Assembly: GCA_045863555.1 (NCBI GenBank)
Contig: BTUU01000008.1
Coordinates: forward strand, 62,001 to 126,000
Origin: JACRLV01 sp045863555
GTDB taxonomy: Bacteria; Planctomycetota; Phycisphaerae; UBA1845; Fen-1342
Reading direction: 5' to 3'
Length of the DNA: 64,000 bases
The translations under genes and the position numbers were made by a program. The notes under the pieces are model-generated. The model saw only the letters and a program-made list of their open reading frames with translations. It ran no database searches and was not told the DNA's origin. This document shows, one piece after another, positions 1-7,941 of the stretch. Position 1 is the stretch's first letter; each line of letters opens with the position of its first letter.

Positions 1-80
1 CGAAGGACCTTGCCCCGCTGGCCCCGGTGGTCGCCCGAGATGACGACGACGATGTCGTCCTTCTTCACGCGGGCTGCCAT
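1..80 (-). CDS. rplX: 50S ribosomal protein L24, N-terminal part (cut by window edge)
   Basis: The 26 residues visible begin MAARVKKDDIVVVISGDHRG and continue QRGKV, the KOW-type start of ribosomal protein L24, which nucleates assembly of the 50S subunit on 23S rRNA. The ATG overlaps the stop codon of rplN (TAATG), so the two are translationally coupled at the downstream end of the S10 operon. The rest of the gene lies to the left of position 1. Confidence 0.9.
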   Translation of the reverse strand, partial: MAARVKKDDIVVVISGDHRGQRGKVL

Positions 81-472
81 TACCAAACCTCCTCGGCCAG
101 CGAAACGATCTTGCCGAAGTTCTTCTCGCGCAGCTCGCGGGCGACCGGACCGAAGACGCGCGTGCCCTTCGGGTTGTTCTCCTCGTCGACCAGCACCGCC
201 GCGTTGGTGTCGAATTTCACGTACGTTCCGTCCGGCCGGCGCGTGGGGTACTTCGTCCGCACGACGACCGCCCGGACCTTCGAGCCTTTCTTCTGGTCCG
301 ACGCCGGCAGCCCGGCCTTCACCGAGCCGATGATGATGTCGCCCACCTTCGCCCGCCGCAGGCGCTTCTTGCCCCACGAGGCGGCGCCGCTCCCCTTGAG
401 CACCTGGATGCACATGATCTGCTTGGCGCCCGTGTTGTCCGCGACATCGAGCCACGTGTATTGCTGGATCAC
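80..472 (-). CDS. rplN: 50S ribosomal protein L14
   Basis: The 130-residue product starts (M)IQQYTWLDVADNTGAKQIMC, the conserved L14 N-terminus, and contains VGDIIIGSVK and the RVFGPVARELR end. L14 binds 23S rRNA at the subunit interface. I chose the GTG at 470-472: it overlaps the rpsQ stop as GTGA, a GGAGG lies 6 bases upstream, and longer in-frame versions only add a shadow of rpsQ. At 130 aa it is slightly longer than the usual ~122 aa because of an insert around VRTKYPTRRPDGTYVKF. Confidence 0.95.
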   Translation of the reverse strand: MIQQYTWLDVADNTGAKQIMCIQVLKGSGAASWGKKRLRRAKVGDIIIGSVKAGLPASDQKKGSKVRAVVVRTKYPTRRPDGTYVKFDTNAAVLVDEENNPKGTRVFGPVARELREKNFGKIVSLAEEVW

Positions 473-753
473 GACGCACCTCCGCCCGGCGCACGCTCGA
501 CCACGCGGACCAGCCGCCACGTCTTGCTCTTGCTCATCGGCCGGCACGCGGCGATCTCCACCCGATCGCCCACATGCGCGTCGTTCTTCTCGTCGTGCGC
601 GTGGAGCTTCGTCCGGCGCCAGACGTACTTGCCGTACTTCGGGTGCTTGACCGAGTATTCGACCTGCACCGCGATCGTCTTGTCACGCTTGTCCGACGTG
701 ACCACGCCGATCTGCGAGGGCCGTAGTTTTCGTTTCTGCTCTGTCGTCGCCAT
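469..753 (-). CDS. rpsQ: 30S ribosomal protein S17
   Basis: The 94-aa protein has the S17 pattern: G-VVTSDKRDKTIAVQVE, then HPKYGKYV-RRTKLHAHDE and VGDRVEI-CRP-SKSKTWRLV. S17 is a primary 16S rRNA-binding protein of the small subunit. It lies between rpmC and rplN as in the standard S10 operon, and its stop overlaps the rplN GTG start. Confidence 0.96.
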   Translation of the reverse strand: MATTEQKRKLRPSQIGVVTSDKRDKTIAVQVEYSVKHPKYGKYVWRRTKLHAHDEKNDAHVGDRVEIAACRPMSKSKTWRLVRVVERAPGGGAS

Positions 754-796
754 CGTTGTCCGTCCAACCTTCGGCCGATTCGCTCGGCGTCACTTG

Positions 797-1039
797 CTAC
801 TTTCGGGCCGCCCGCGCCGACATGTGCGCCTGCCGCTGCTCGATGTCCTTTTCGTTCCGCTCCCGAAGCACCGTCAACACCCGCGCCACATCCTTGCGCG
901 CCTTGCCGAGCTGCGTAGGGTCTTCCAGCTTCTCCGTCACGGACTGGCTTCGCAGGTCGAAGAGGTGCCGCCGGAGCCGCTCCAGCTCGTTGTGCAGCTC
1001 GTCGGTCTTCATCGCCCGGATGGATTCAATCTTCATCAT
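797..1039 (-). CDS. rpmC: 50S ribosomal protein L29
   Basis: The 80-aa, largely helical protein contains the L29 core LHNELERLRRHLFDLRSQ followed by a KDVARVLTVLRER helix. L29 sits near the peptide exit tunnel. It starts ATGATG, so either Met could be used. It has a longer C-terminal tail than the ~65-aa norm. It lies in its standard place between rplP and rpsQ. Confidence 0.93.
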   Translation of the reverse strand: MMKIESIRAMKTDELHNELERLRRHLFDLRSQSVTEKLEDPTQLGKARKDVARVLTVLRERNEKDIEQRQAHMSARAARK

Positions 1040-1054
1040 CGCCGTGTCCGCCCC

Positions 1055-1477
1055 TTACAACCCGTGCCGCCGCAACACAAACCGCGTCTTGACGGGCAGC
1101 TTGTGCGCCACCCGAAGCAGCGCCCGCTTCGCCAGGTCCTCGCTCACGCCCGCGACCTCGTAGAGCACCGTGCCCGGCTTGACGACCGCCGTCCAGTGAT
1201 CCACTTCGCCCTTGCCCGTGCCCATTCGCACTTCCAGCGGCTTCGACGTGATCGGCTTGTGCGGAAAGATCCGAACGTATACGCGGCCCTGGCGCTGGAG
1301 AAAGTGCTGGATCGCAACGCGACCCGACTCGATCACCTTGGCCGGTACCAGGTTCGCCTCCAGCGACTGAAGACCGAATTCGCCATACGAAACCGTGTTG
1401 CCGCGCGTGGCATTGCCCTTGATGCGGCCCTTCTGCCACTTCCGCCACTTCACGCGTTTCGGCATCTGCATTGACAT
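1055..1477 (-). CDS. rplP: 50S ribosomal protein L16
   Basis: The 140-aa protein contains MPKRVKWRKWQKGRIKGNA at its start, SYGEFGLQSLE and the VRIFPHKPITSKPLEVRMG core of L16, which helps form the tRNA A-site region of the large subunit. Three Met codons lie within the first five residues (1477, 1471, 1465); the third matches the usual start of the family best. Order and strand fit the S10 operon. Confidence 0.95.
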   Translation of the reverse strand: MSMQMPKRVKWRKWQKGRIKGNATRGNTVSYGEFGLQSLEANLVPAKVIESGRVAIQHFLQRQGRVYVRIFPHKPITSKPLEVRMGTGKGEVDHWTAVVKPGTVLYEVAGVSEDLAKRALLRVAHKLPVKTRFVLRRHGL

Positions 1478-1512
1478 TGCCAGACTCCTGCGCCGGACTC
1501 AGCCCGACGCGC

Positions 1513-2238
1513 CTACCGCCTCATCCGCCGCCGGAACCGGCCGCCGTCCTCGCGCGGGACGATCTCGTCGCCGTACATCCCGCGATAGACCCAGACCTTG
1601 ATGCCCAGCACGCCGACCGTCGTCGTCACGTGCGTCACCGAGAAATCCACGTCCGCCTGGAGCGTCTGGAGCGGGATCGACCCCAGCATCTGCTTCTCGG
1701 TCCGGGCCAGCTCGGCCCCGCCGAGGCGGCCTGAGCAGATGATCTTCACGCCCTTGGCGCCGCCCGCGATCGCCTGCTCGCACTTCTGTTTCATCACCCG
1801 GCGGAAGCTTGCACGCTTCTTGAGCTGCTCGCCGATCGCCGTCCCGATGAGCCGTGAGTCGATGTCCGGATGCTTGATCTCGACGATCGACACATTCACC
1901 CGGCGCTCGATCAGGTCTTCGAGACGCTCCTTCAGCTTCTCGACTTCGGCGCCCTTCGCGCCGATGACCATGCCCGGCCGCGCCGTGTGCAGAATGACTT
2001 TCACCTCGTCGCGCGTCCGCTCGATCTCGACCTTCGACACGCCCACGACCGGCGGGGGCGTCTTGTTCGGGTCGTCCGGGAACGGAACGCCGCGGTTCAT
2101 GTGCTTGTCGACGAACTCGCGGATTTTCTCGTCTTCCACGAGAAACGCGCCGAACGACGACTTCGGGGCGTACCACCGCGACTTCCACCCTTCGGTGATG
2201 CCGACGCGGAAGCCGGTTGGGTTGCACTTCTGTCCCAC
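1513..2238 (-). CDS. rpsC: 30S ribosomal protein S3
   Basis: The 241-aa protein begins MGQKCNPTGFRVGITEGWKS, contains the KH-domain stretch GMVIGAKGAEVEKLKERLE (about residues 85-105) and the C-terminal VLGIKVWVYRG of S3. S3 is part of the mRNA entry channel of the small subunit. It starts 3 bases downstream of the rplV stop, so the two are coupled. Confidence 0.97.
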   Translation of the reverse strand: MGQKCNPTGFRVGITEGWKSRWYAPKSSFGAFLVEDEKIREFVDKHMNRGVPFPDDPNKTPPPVVGVSKVEIERTRDEVKVILHTARPGMVIGAKGAEVEKLKERLEDLIERRVNVSIVEIKHPDIDSRLIGTAIGEQLKKRASFRRVMKQKCEQAIAGGAKGVKIICSGRLGGAELARTEKQMLGSIPLQTLQADVDFSVTHVTTTVGVLGIKVWVYRGMYGDEIVPREDGGRFRRRMRR

Positions 2239-2241
2239 GGG

Positions 2242-2574
2242 TTAGGCCCTCTCGTCCACGTGAACGGTGATATGGCTGGTTCGCTTCATGATCGGGTGCG
2301 CCCGGCCGCGGTCCTTGGGCTGAAAGCGCTTGATGATCGGACCGGGCCCGACGTGGCACTCCGCCACGAACAGCCGCCGCATGTCCGCTTCCTGCTCGTT
2401 GGCGTTCGCCATGGCAGACTCGAGCACGCGCTTCACGAAGAATGCAGCCCGCTTGCGGGTGAATTTCAGCGTCTCGACCGCCTGGTCGCAGCGCATGCCG
2501 CGGATCAGATCAACCACCAGGCGCGCCTTGCGGTCGGAGATTCGGGCGAATCGATGAGTGGCTTTCCAGGACAT
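2242..2574 (-). CDS. rplV: 50S ribosomal protein L22
   Basis: The 110-aa protein has the L22 hallmarks: RFARISDRKARLVVDLIRG near the N-terminus and the C-terminal PRDRGRAHPI-like segment (here QPKDRGRAHPIMKRTSHI) that extends into the exit tunnel. It sits between rpsS and rpsC as expected. Confidence 0.96.
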   Translation of the reverse strand: MSWKATHRFARISDRKARLVVDLIRGMRCDQAVETLKFTRKRAAFFVKRVLESAMANANEQEADMRRLFVAECHVGPGPIIKRFQPKDRGRAHPIMKRTSHITVHVDERA

Positions 2575-2587
2575 CGCGGAACGGCTC

Positions 2588-2860
2588 CTACTTCTTCACT
2601 TCGCGGGCCGTGTGGCCGCGGAAGTTGCGTGTCGGCGAAAATTCACCCAGCTTGTGACCGACCATGTCCTCGGTCACGTAAACCTGGTGAAACGTCTTGC
2701 CGTTGTGAACGTCGAACTTTTGCCCCACGAACTCGGGGACGATCGTGCACGCGCGGTTCCACGTCTTGTGCGCCGCGGCCGAACCGGTCTGCTTGGCGCG
2801 CATGACGCGCTCATACAGCACTTCGTCGACGTATGGGCCTTTTTTCAGACTGCGTGACAT
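2588..2860 (-). CDS. rpsS: 30S ribosomal protein S19
   Basis: The 90-aa protein starts MSRSLKKGPYVDE and includes WNRACTIVPEFVGQKFDVHNGK and VTEDMVGHKLGEFSPTRNFRGH, which are diagnostic of S19. S19 lies in the head of the small subunit and contacts S13. Length and place in the operon are normal. Confidence 0.97.
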   Translation of the reverse strand: MSRSLKKGPYVDEVLYERVMRAKQTGSAAAHKTWNRACTIVPEFVGQKFDVHNGKTFHQVYVTEDMVGHKLGEFSPTRNFRGHTAREVKK

Positions 2861-2887
2861 AGCTTCCTCGGTATTCCCGCCAACTGC

Positions 2888-3763
2888 TTAGCCGCTGCGA
2901 CCCTTGAGGCTGACCAGACCATACCGCCGCGACCAGCGACGTCGCAGGATCCGCTTGGTCGAATTCTTCCGCGGGCTCCGCGTGCGGCCGCCCTTCGCGA
3001 GCTGGCCCCACGGAGAGCAGGGGTGCCGACCGCCGTTCGACCGGCCTTCGCCGCCGCCCATCGGGTGGTCGATCGGATTCATGGCCTTTCCGCGGACGTG
3101 CGGCCGCCAGCCCTTGTGTCGATTGCGCCCCGCCTTGCCGATGCGGACGTTCTGGTGATCGAGGTTGCCGATCTGTCCGATCGTCGCCCGGCACTCGACG
3201 CGAACCTGCCGCATTTCGCCCGACGGCAGCTGAATCGTCGCCCAGTCCCCTTCGCGCGCCAGCAGGCGGACGACGCCGCCCGCGCTCCGGGCGAGCTTTC
3301 CGCCGCGGCCCGCCGTCAGTTCGACATTGTGCACGTCGAGCCCGACCGGAATTCCGCTCAGCGGCATGCAGTTCCCGAGCTTCGGCTCGACCTTCTGCCC
3401 GCTTTCAACCGTATCGCCGGCCTTCAGCCCCAGCGGAGCGAGGATGTAGCGTTTCTCCCCGTCGGCGTACTGGATCAGCGCGATGTGGCACGAGCGGTTC
3501 GGGTCATACTGGATTTCCAGCACCTTTCCGACCACGTTGTCCTTGGTGCGCTTGAAGTCGATGATCCGGTACATCCGCTTGTTGCCGCCGCCGCGCCACC
3601 ACGACGTCGTGACGCCGTGGTGATTTCGTCCGCCCGTCTTCGGCAGGGGGGCGCACAGCGATTTCTCACGCCGGTTCTCGTGCTTGTGCGTGATCTCGGC
3701 GTAGTCATTGACGCTCGAGTTGCGTCGGCCGGGCGAGGTTCGCTTGTAGATCTTGATGCCCAT
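2888..3763 (-). CDS. rplB: 50S ribosomal protein L2
   Basis: The 291-aa protein shows the L2 pattern: GIKIYKRTSPGRRNSSVNDY, the central SH3-like/OB part (YDPNRSCHIALIQYADGEKRYI) and the C-terminal peptidyl-transferase loop with NPIDHPMGGGEGRS, including the functionally important His. L2 is a primary 23S rRNA binder needed for subunit joining. It is somewhat longer than the usual ~275 aa. Confidence 0.97.
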   Translation of the reverse strand: MGIKIYKRTSPGRRNSSVNDYAEITHKHENRREKSLCAPLPKTGGRNHHGVTTSWWRGGGNKRMYRIIDFKRTKDNVVGKVLEIQYDPNRSCHIALIQYADGEKRYILAPLGLKAGDTVESGQKVEPKLGNCMPLSGIPVGLDVHNVELTAGRGGKLARSAGGVVRLLAREGDWATIQLPSGEMRQVRVECRATIGQIGNLDHQNVRIGKAGRNRHKGWRPHVRGKAMNPIDHPMGGGEGRSNGGRHPCSPWGQLAKGGRTRSPRKNSTKRILRRRWSRRYGLVSLKGRSG

Positions 3764-3775
3764 GGCGCTGCGCTC

Positions 3776-4069
3776 CTAGAACAGATCAATGTGGCTGTTG
3801 GCGTCGACCGTGATGATCGCTTTCTTCCGGTGCAGCGGCTTGCCCACGCGGAAGCGGAACCGCCGCGCCTTGCCGAGCACGTTGATCGTCCGCACGTCGA
3901 TCACCTTTACGCCGTAAATCTTCTGTACCGCGTCCCGGATCTGGGCCTTCGACGCGTCGCGGTTCACTTCAAAGTGATAGCTCGCCCCGGTTCGCTTCGT
4001 GGACCGCTGCGACTGGTGCGTCGATTTCTCGGTGACCAGCGGCTTGATGATCGTGTGGTAGATATCCAT
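3776..4069 (-). CDS. rplW: 50S ribosomal protein L23
   Basis: The 97-aa protein has IIKPLVTEKSTHQ at the start, YHFEVNRDASKAQIRDAVQKIYGVKV in the middle and the R-RRFRFRVGKPLHRKKAIITV end of L23, the docking protein at the exit tunnel for SRP and trigger factor. It sits 3 bases downstream of rplD. Confidence 0.96.
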   Translation of the reverse strand: MDIYHTIIKPLVTEKSTHQSQRSTKRTGASYHFEVNRDASKAQIRDAVQKIYGVKVIDVRTINVLGKARRFRFRVGKPLHRKKAIITVDANSHIDLF

Positions 4070-4072
4070 GGC

Positions 4073-4708
4073 CTAGTTGCCCGCCTTTCCGGCGCTCTGA
4101 AGGAAGGCGGAAAACGCGTCCCGCGTGAAGACCAGCCGCCGCCCGCGAAGCACATCCATCGCATTCAGCTCCGCAACGTCGAGGACGCGGGTATTCGGGA
4201 TATTCCGGCCGCTCCGGTACAGATTCGCGTCTGCCCCGGCCGTCGCCAGGACGCATCCGCACTCGGCCTTCAGCGCCTTGAGCATCGCGGCGAATCGCTT
4301 CGTCTTCGGCTCGGTGAAATTCACGCCGTCGAGGATGATCGCCTCGTTCGCCTGCATCTTCGTGAGTACGGCGTGATTGCGGGCCAGCCGACGCATTTTC
4401 TTGGGCATTTCCTTGCTGAAATCCCGCGGCTTGCGCGGAAACGCCCGGCCGCCGCCTCGTCGAACCGGCTGCCGAACGGTGCCCATGCGGGCCCGGCCGG
4501 TACCCTTCTGCTTGTAAAGCTTGCGGGTGGAGCCTTCCACCTCGGCCCGAGTCTTCTGAGCGACCGTGCCCTGGCGCTGGTTGGCCTCGTACATGACGAT
4601 CGCCTGCTTCAGCAGCGCGGCCTTGGCCTCACCGCCGAGCAGCTTCTCGTCCACCTGCTCGCTTCCGACCTGCTGGCCGGCCTCGTTGTATACTGCGACG
4701 GTTAACAT
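4073..4708 (-). CDS. rplD: 50S ribosomal protein L4
   Basis: The 211-aa protein contains the L4 hallmarks KTRAEVEGSTRKLYKQKGTG, RARMGTVRQPVRRGGGRAF and FTEPKTKRFAAMLKAL. L4 lines the exit tunnel. In Escherichia coli it also represses the S10 operon; whether it does so here is unknown, but an attenuator-like hairpin lies just upstream of rplC (5453-5481). Confidence 0.96.
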   Translation of the reverse strand: MLTVAVYNEAGQQVGSEQVDEKLLGGEAKAALLKQAIVMYEANQRQGTVAQKTRAEVEGSTRKLYKQKGTGRARMGTVRQPVRRGGGRAFPRKPRDFSKEMPKKMRRLARNHAVLTKMQANEAIILDGVNFTEPKTKRFAAMLKALKAECGCVLATAGADANLYRSGRNIPNTRVLDVAELNAMDVLRGRRLVFTRDAFSAFLQSAGKAGN

Positions 4709-4744
4709 TTCCGCCTCGATCCTTGCAACCCGCGAAACCGGCGA

Positions 4745-5398
4745 TTACGACCGGGTCTTGGCCTTCCGCACGATCACATACCCGCCCTCAGGACCGGGGA
4801 CCGCGCCCTTGATCAATAGAATGTTGTTCTCGGCATCGACCTGCACAAGCTGTTGGCATCGGACGGTCCGCTGGGCGTTGCCCTCGTGCCCGGCCATCTT
4901 TTTGCCCTTCTTGATCGCGCCCGAATGACCACGCGTTGCGCAGCGGCTCGAAATCGACCCCGGCGACCGGTGCTTTCGCTCGGTCCCGTGCGACGCCGGC
5001 TGACCGCCGAAGCCCCAGCGGCCCATCGCCCCCTGGAAACCCTTGCCCTTCGTGGTCCCCGTCACGTCCACCCACTTCACGTTGGCGTCGGTGAAGATGT
5101 CCACTTTGACCTGGTCGCCGACCGCCTTTCCGGGCGCCTCAACGAGCCGCACCTCGCGGATGAACCGCTTGGGCAGCGTGCTGGCCTTTCGGGCGTGCCC
5201 GATCTCCGCACAGTTCGACCGGTGCGGCTTGATGTCGTCGAAACCCAGTTGGATCGAGTTGTACCGATCCTTCCCGTCCGCGGTCTTCACCTGAAGAACC
5301 GTGCACGGTCCGGCCTGGACGATGGTCACCGGTACGCGCTGACCCGTTTCGTCGAAGACCTGGGTCATGCCGACCTTTTTGCCAAGGATGGCGACCAT
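4745..5398 (-). CDS. rplC: 50S ribosomal protein L3
   Basis: The product (217 aa from the Met at 5398) begins MVAILGKKVGMTQVFDETGQ and contains the loop VTGTTKGKGFQGAMGRWGFG (about residues 110-135) and GSISSRCATRGHSGAIKKGKKMAGH, both typical of L3. L3 initiates 50S assembly and reaches the peptidyl transferase centre. The 5398 start is preferred to the in-frame Met at 5416 because the family starts at the MVAILGKK segment. Confidence 0.96.
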   Translation of the reverse strand: MVAILGKKVGMTQVFDETGQRVPVTIVQAGPCTVLQVKTADGKDRYNSIQLGFDDIKPHRSNCAEIGHARKASTLPKRFIREVRLVEAPGKAVGDQVKVDIFTDANVKWVDVTGTTKGKGFQGAMGRWGFGGQPASHGTERKHRSPGSISSRCATRGHSGAIKKGKKMAGHEGNAQRTVRCQQLVQVDAENNILLIKGAVPGPEGGYVIVRKAKTRS

Positions 5399-5452
5399 GG
5401 GACGATGCTCCTGCACCCCGGCGACGGGCGATCCTCACGCCGGGCACCAAAC

Positions 5453-5481
5453 AAAAAGCCCGAAGCGAATCTGCTTCAGGC
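5453..5481 (-). terminator. Terminator- or attenuator-like hairpin between rpsJ and rplC
   Basis: Read on the minus strand, GCCTGAAGC, a 6-base loop and GCTTCGGGC form a 9-bp stem (one G-U pair) followed at once by TTTTTG. The 5' arm overlaps the last codons of rpsJ. It has the form of an intrinsic terminator but lies inside an operon, so attenuation or partial termination after rpsJ is the likely meaning. Confidence 0.6.
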
Positions 5482-5784
5482 CTTGATCTTTACGAATACT
5501 CCCGCGGGAACGACGAGTCGATTCAGCGCTTCGACCGTCCGCGCGGTGGGTTCAAAAATGTCGATGACGCGCTTGTGCGTCCGCATTTCGAACTGTTCAC
5601 GCGATTTCTTGTCGATGTGGGGCGAACGCAGGACGGTAAAGCGCTCAATGCGCGTCGGCAGCGGAATGGGTCCGCATACCCGCGCACTGGTCCGTTTCGC
5701 CTGCTCAACGATCTCCGCCGCCGACGCATCGAGCGCCCGGTGATCGTAAGCCTCCATTCGAATCCTGATTCGTTCGCCTGCCAT
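5476..5784 (-). CDS. rpsJ: 30S ribosomal protein S10
   Basis: From the Met at 5784 the 102-aa protein reads MAGERIRIRMEAYDHRALD and continues with GPIPLPTRIERFTVLRSPHIDKKSREQFE, the conserved S10 loop, and ends RLVVPAGVFVKIKA. S10 is the first gene of this operon (the NusE antitermination factor in other bacteria). The longer in-frame ORF (to 5868) has no family support upstream of 5784. Confidence 0.97.
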   Translation of the reverse strand: MAGERIRIRMEAYDHRALDASAAEIVEQAKRTSARVCGPIPLPTRIERFTVLRSPHIDKKSREQFEMRTHKRVIDIFEPTARTVEALNRLVVPAGVFVKIKA

Positions 5785-5851
5785 CTGTGCTGCTTTCCGA
5801 AACGTCGTTCCAGCCAATGAGTCATCCCGGCGCAAAATGCCGAGACGGGAC

Positions 5852-5879
5852 AGGATACCACGAGGCAAATCGCCGTCAA
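5852..5879 (-). promoter_or_regulatory. Probable promoter of the S10 operon
   Basis: On the minus strand a TTGACG -35 box (5874-5879) and a TATCCT -10 box (5852-5857) are separated by 16 bp, about 70 bases upstream of the rpsJ start. A second TTGACA-like element lies just upstream. The match is good by eye but untested. Confidence 0.5.
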
Positions 5880-6031
5880 GCCGCCTGTCAAAATCGCGCG
5901 GCCGCGGACGTCGCGAAACGCCTGGCCGCCCCCCGACCGCTCGCTTTGCAATCCGCCCCGTTCCCGGTCCGCGCTCCCGGCCGTGCCGCGATCACGGCGA
6001 GTTTCAGCAACCCGCCCCTCGCGTGCGGCCA

Positions 6032-7138
6032 TTACGGAGCAGTCGCGTCCGCCGTGTGTGGTGCGGGCGCTTCCGGCCGTGCGCCGCGGGGGACCGCAGC
6101 CTGCGCAGCAGGGGGGGCGAGGCGTATCCGGGGCGGCCGGGCCAGATGCCGATCAAAGAAATCAACGACGAGCCGGGCGTACTCTTCGGGCCAGAGCACG
6201 GCCGCCTGATTGTGCTTGGCCCCCGGCGCCATCCAGAAATACTTCGGCTGCCCCGCGATCGCATAGAGCAACCGGCTCTGCTCGATCGGCAGGTAAGAGT
6301 CCTTTTCCCCGTGAACGAAGAAGATCGGCCGGGGCCGCATTCGCTCCAGCGTCCTCCGGACGGACGGGAAACGGCAACGGAACTCGCGCTGCGCAAAGCG
6401 CATCATCCACCAGCGGAGGAATCGCCAGAACGCGGGCGGGTGCGTCTCATAAAGCAGCCGGATCTTCGCGAAAATATACGCCCAGCGCTTCATCAGCGAT
6501 TCGATGGTCGTGTCCGTGCTGAAGGCCCCGTCGCAGAACACCGCGGCAATCCGCGCATCCTCCGCCGCGAGCAGGACCGACGCGCAGGCGCCCCGTGAAA
6601 TGCCGAACAGTCCGATTGCGGACGGGTAGCCCTGCGCATCCAGCCAGCCCTGGACGAACGCGACCGCCCCCCGGATGTCGTCCAGTTCGCGGTTCGTCAC
6701 CCATTGCCGCGGCGTGTACTCCGACGGGCAGGGCGACTGCCCGTGCCCGCGGAAGTCGAACGTGAAAATGTCATAGCCCGCTTCGTTCAGCGCCCGGCAA
6801 TACCGGGCACACGAGTGCATGTCGGAGCAGAACTCGTGCGCGAAAACGACAATCCCCCGCCGCTCGCAGCCCGGCTGTGCCCGGATGATCATGCCCGCAA
6901 GCCTCGATCCGTCGAACGCGCTGAATTCCACCGGCTCGCCGGCCAGGCGCTCAAAGTCGAGCGGGCTCCGCGAAAGCGGGGGGGTCGTCGTACGCATGAT
7001 ATTGAGCGCGATCCGCACGTACCGGAGCAGAACCAGCGCCGGAACGGCCACCAGCGCGGCAATCGTCGTCAGCATGACGACGAGCGCCCAATTCCGGGTA
7101 AGAATGTCGAGAATCGTCCATGCGAACAGCATGTGCAC
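6032..7138 (-). CDS. Membrane-anchored alpha/beta hydrolase
   Basis: The 368-aa protein has one or two hydrophobic segments at residues ~5-45, then an alpha/beta-hydrolase fold: the HEFCSD oxyanion region, FDFRGHGQS, the nucleophile elbow GISRG (Ser ~178), the acid in HGEKDSYLP (~280) and the His in PGAKHNQA (~308). The C-terminal ~40 residues are Ala/Pro-rich and probably disordered. The substrate cannot be told; such proteins are usually esterases or lipases facing the cytoplasm or periplasm. A second start lies at 7132. Confidence 0.8.
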   Translation of the reverse strand: MHMLFAWTILDILTRNWALVVMLTTIAALVAVPALVLLRYVRIALNIMRTTTPPLSRSPLDFERLAGEPVEFSAFDGSRLAGMIIRAQPGCERRGIVVFAHEFCSDMHSCARYCRALNEAGYDIFTFDFRGHGQSPCPSEYTPRQWVTNRELDDIRGAVAFVQGWLDAQGYPSAIGLFGISRGACASVLLAAEDARIAAVFCDGAFSTDTTIESLMKRWAYIFAKIRLLYETHPPAFWRFLRWWMMRFAQREFRCRFPSVRRTLERMRPRPIFFVHGEKDSYLPIEQSRLLYAIAGQPKYFWMAPGAKHNQAAVLWPEEYARLVVDFFDRHLARPPRIRLAPPAAQAAVPRGARPEAPAPHTADATAP

Positions 7139-7450
7139 CTGGCCGGGAGAGTGGCGGAATCCTAGCGCCTTCGGCCCGGGGCGTCCAATCCCCGGTCAGA
7201 CGCCGGCGGGAGCGGCGTCTCGCCCCCACGTCGATTGACCCCGCACATGCCGGTGTTCCCGGCCGCGAATCGCCCGGAAACGCCGTAACCCCTCACGAAA
7301 TCACGATTTCCATCGATTTTTCTTGACTCGACCAGGGGGCGGCGGGGTATGCTCCTGAGGTGGTGGCGGGCCAGCCTCCAGTGCCGCTCATGTCCAACGG
7401 GCATCCGTCCGCGGCGGCGACAGGCTGTTCAGCAGATGCGAGGTGTGAGC
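7139..7450. other. Intergenic region between divergent genes
   Basis: This 312-base gap separates the leftward hydrolase from the rightward CBS gene. It holds a less GC-rich patch (about 7290-7330) and the CBS-gene promoter candidate at 7323-7353. I see no further gene. Confidence 0.5.
7323..7353 (+). promoter_or_regulatory. Possible promoter of the CBS-domain gene
   Basis: TTGACT (7323-7328) and TATGCT (7348-7353) are separated by 19 bp, slightly longer than ideal, about 100 bases upstream of the gene. A GG precedes the -10 box. This is a modest match. Confidence 0.35.
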
Positions 7451-7912
7451 ATGCATACCGTTCAGGCCATTCTCGAGCGCAAGGGCTTCGATGTCGCGGG
7501 AATCACCGAGGACGCCAGCGTCCTCGAGGCCGCCCGCATGATGAACCTCCGCCGGATCGGCGCGCTGGTCGTGACCCGCGGAGAGTCGGTCGTCGGGATC
7601 ATCACCGAGCGCGACGTCCTCAACCGGGTCGTCGCGCGCCAGCTCGCCCCCGGGCACACGCGGGTGGGCGACGTGATGACGACTCCGGTGGCGGTCTGCG
7701 CCCCGTCATCCAGCCGCGCCGACTGTCGCGCCGTGATGAAGGAAAAACGCATCCGCCACCTTCCCGTGGTCGATGACGGCCGGCTGGTCGGGATCATCTC
7801 GATCGGCGACCTGATTGAAGACGAAGGAGCGGAAGCCCAGGAGACGATCGAGTACATGTACGAATACATGCACGGAGCCTTCGGCGCGCGCCAGCCTTCG
7901 CCCACAAATTGA
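7451..7912 (+). CDS. CBS-domain pair protein
   Basis: The 153-aa protein is almost entirely two CBS repeats. The first includes DASVLEAARMMNLRRIGALVV and GESVVGIITERDVLNRVV; the second includes VGDVMTTPVAVC, CRAVMKEKRIRHLPVVDDGRLVGIISIGDLI. Stand-alone CBS pairs bind adenine nucleotides and act as energy or redox sensors or modulators of partner enzymes. The Met at 7451 directly precedes the first domain; 7436 is an alternative. No partner is encoded next to it. Confidence 0.88.
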   Translation: MHTVQAILERKGFDVAGITEDASVLEAARMMNLRRIGALVVTRGESVVGIITERDVLNRVVARQLAPGHTRVGDVMTTPVAVCAPSSSRADCRAVMKEKRIRHLPVVDDGRLVGIISIGDLIEDEGAEAQETIEYMYEYMHGAFGARQPSPTN

Positions 7913-7941
7913 CCGGCTCGGCGGCCCCGCGCGCGTACCGG

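Noticed and set aside
461..4705. Long plus-strand ORFs in the S10 operon (for example 461-1474 and 3023-4705)
   Set aside because: They are antisense to ribosomal protein genes in GC-rich DNA, have His/Arg/Leu-rich composition and no ribosome-binding sites.
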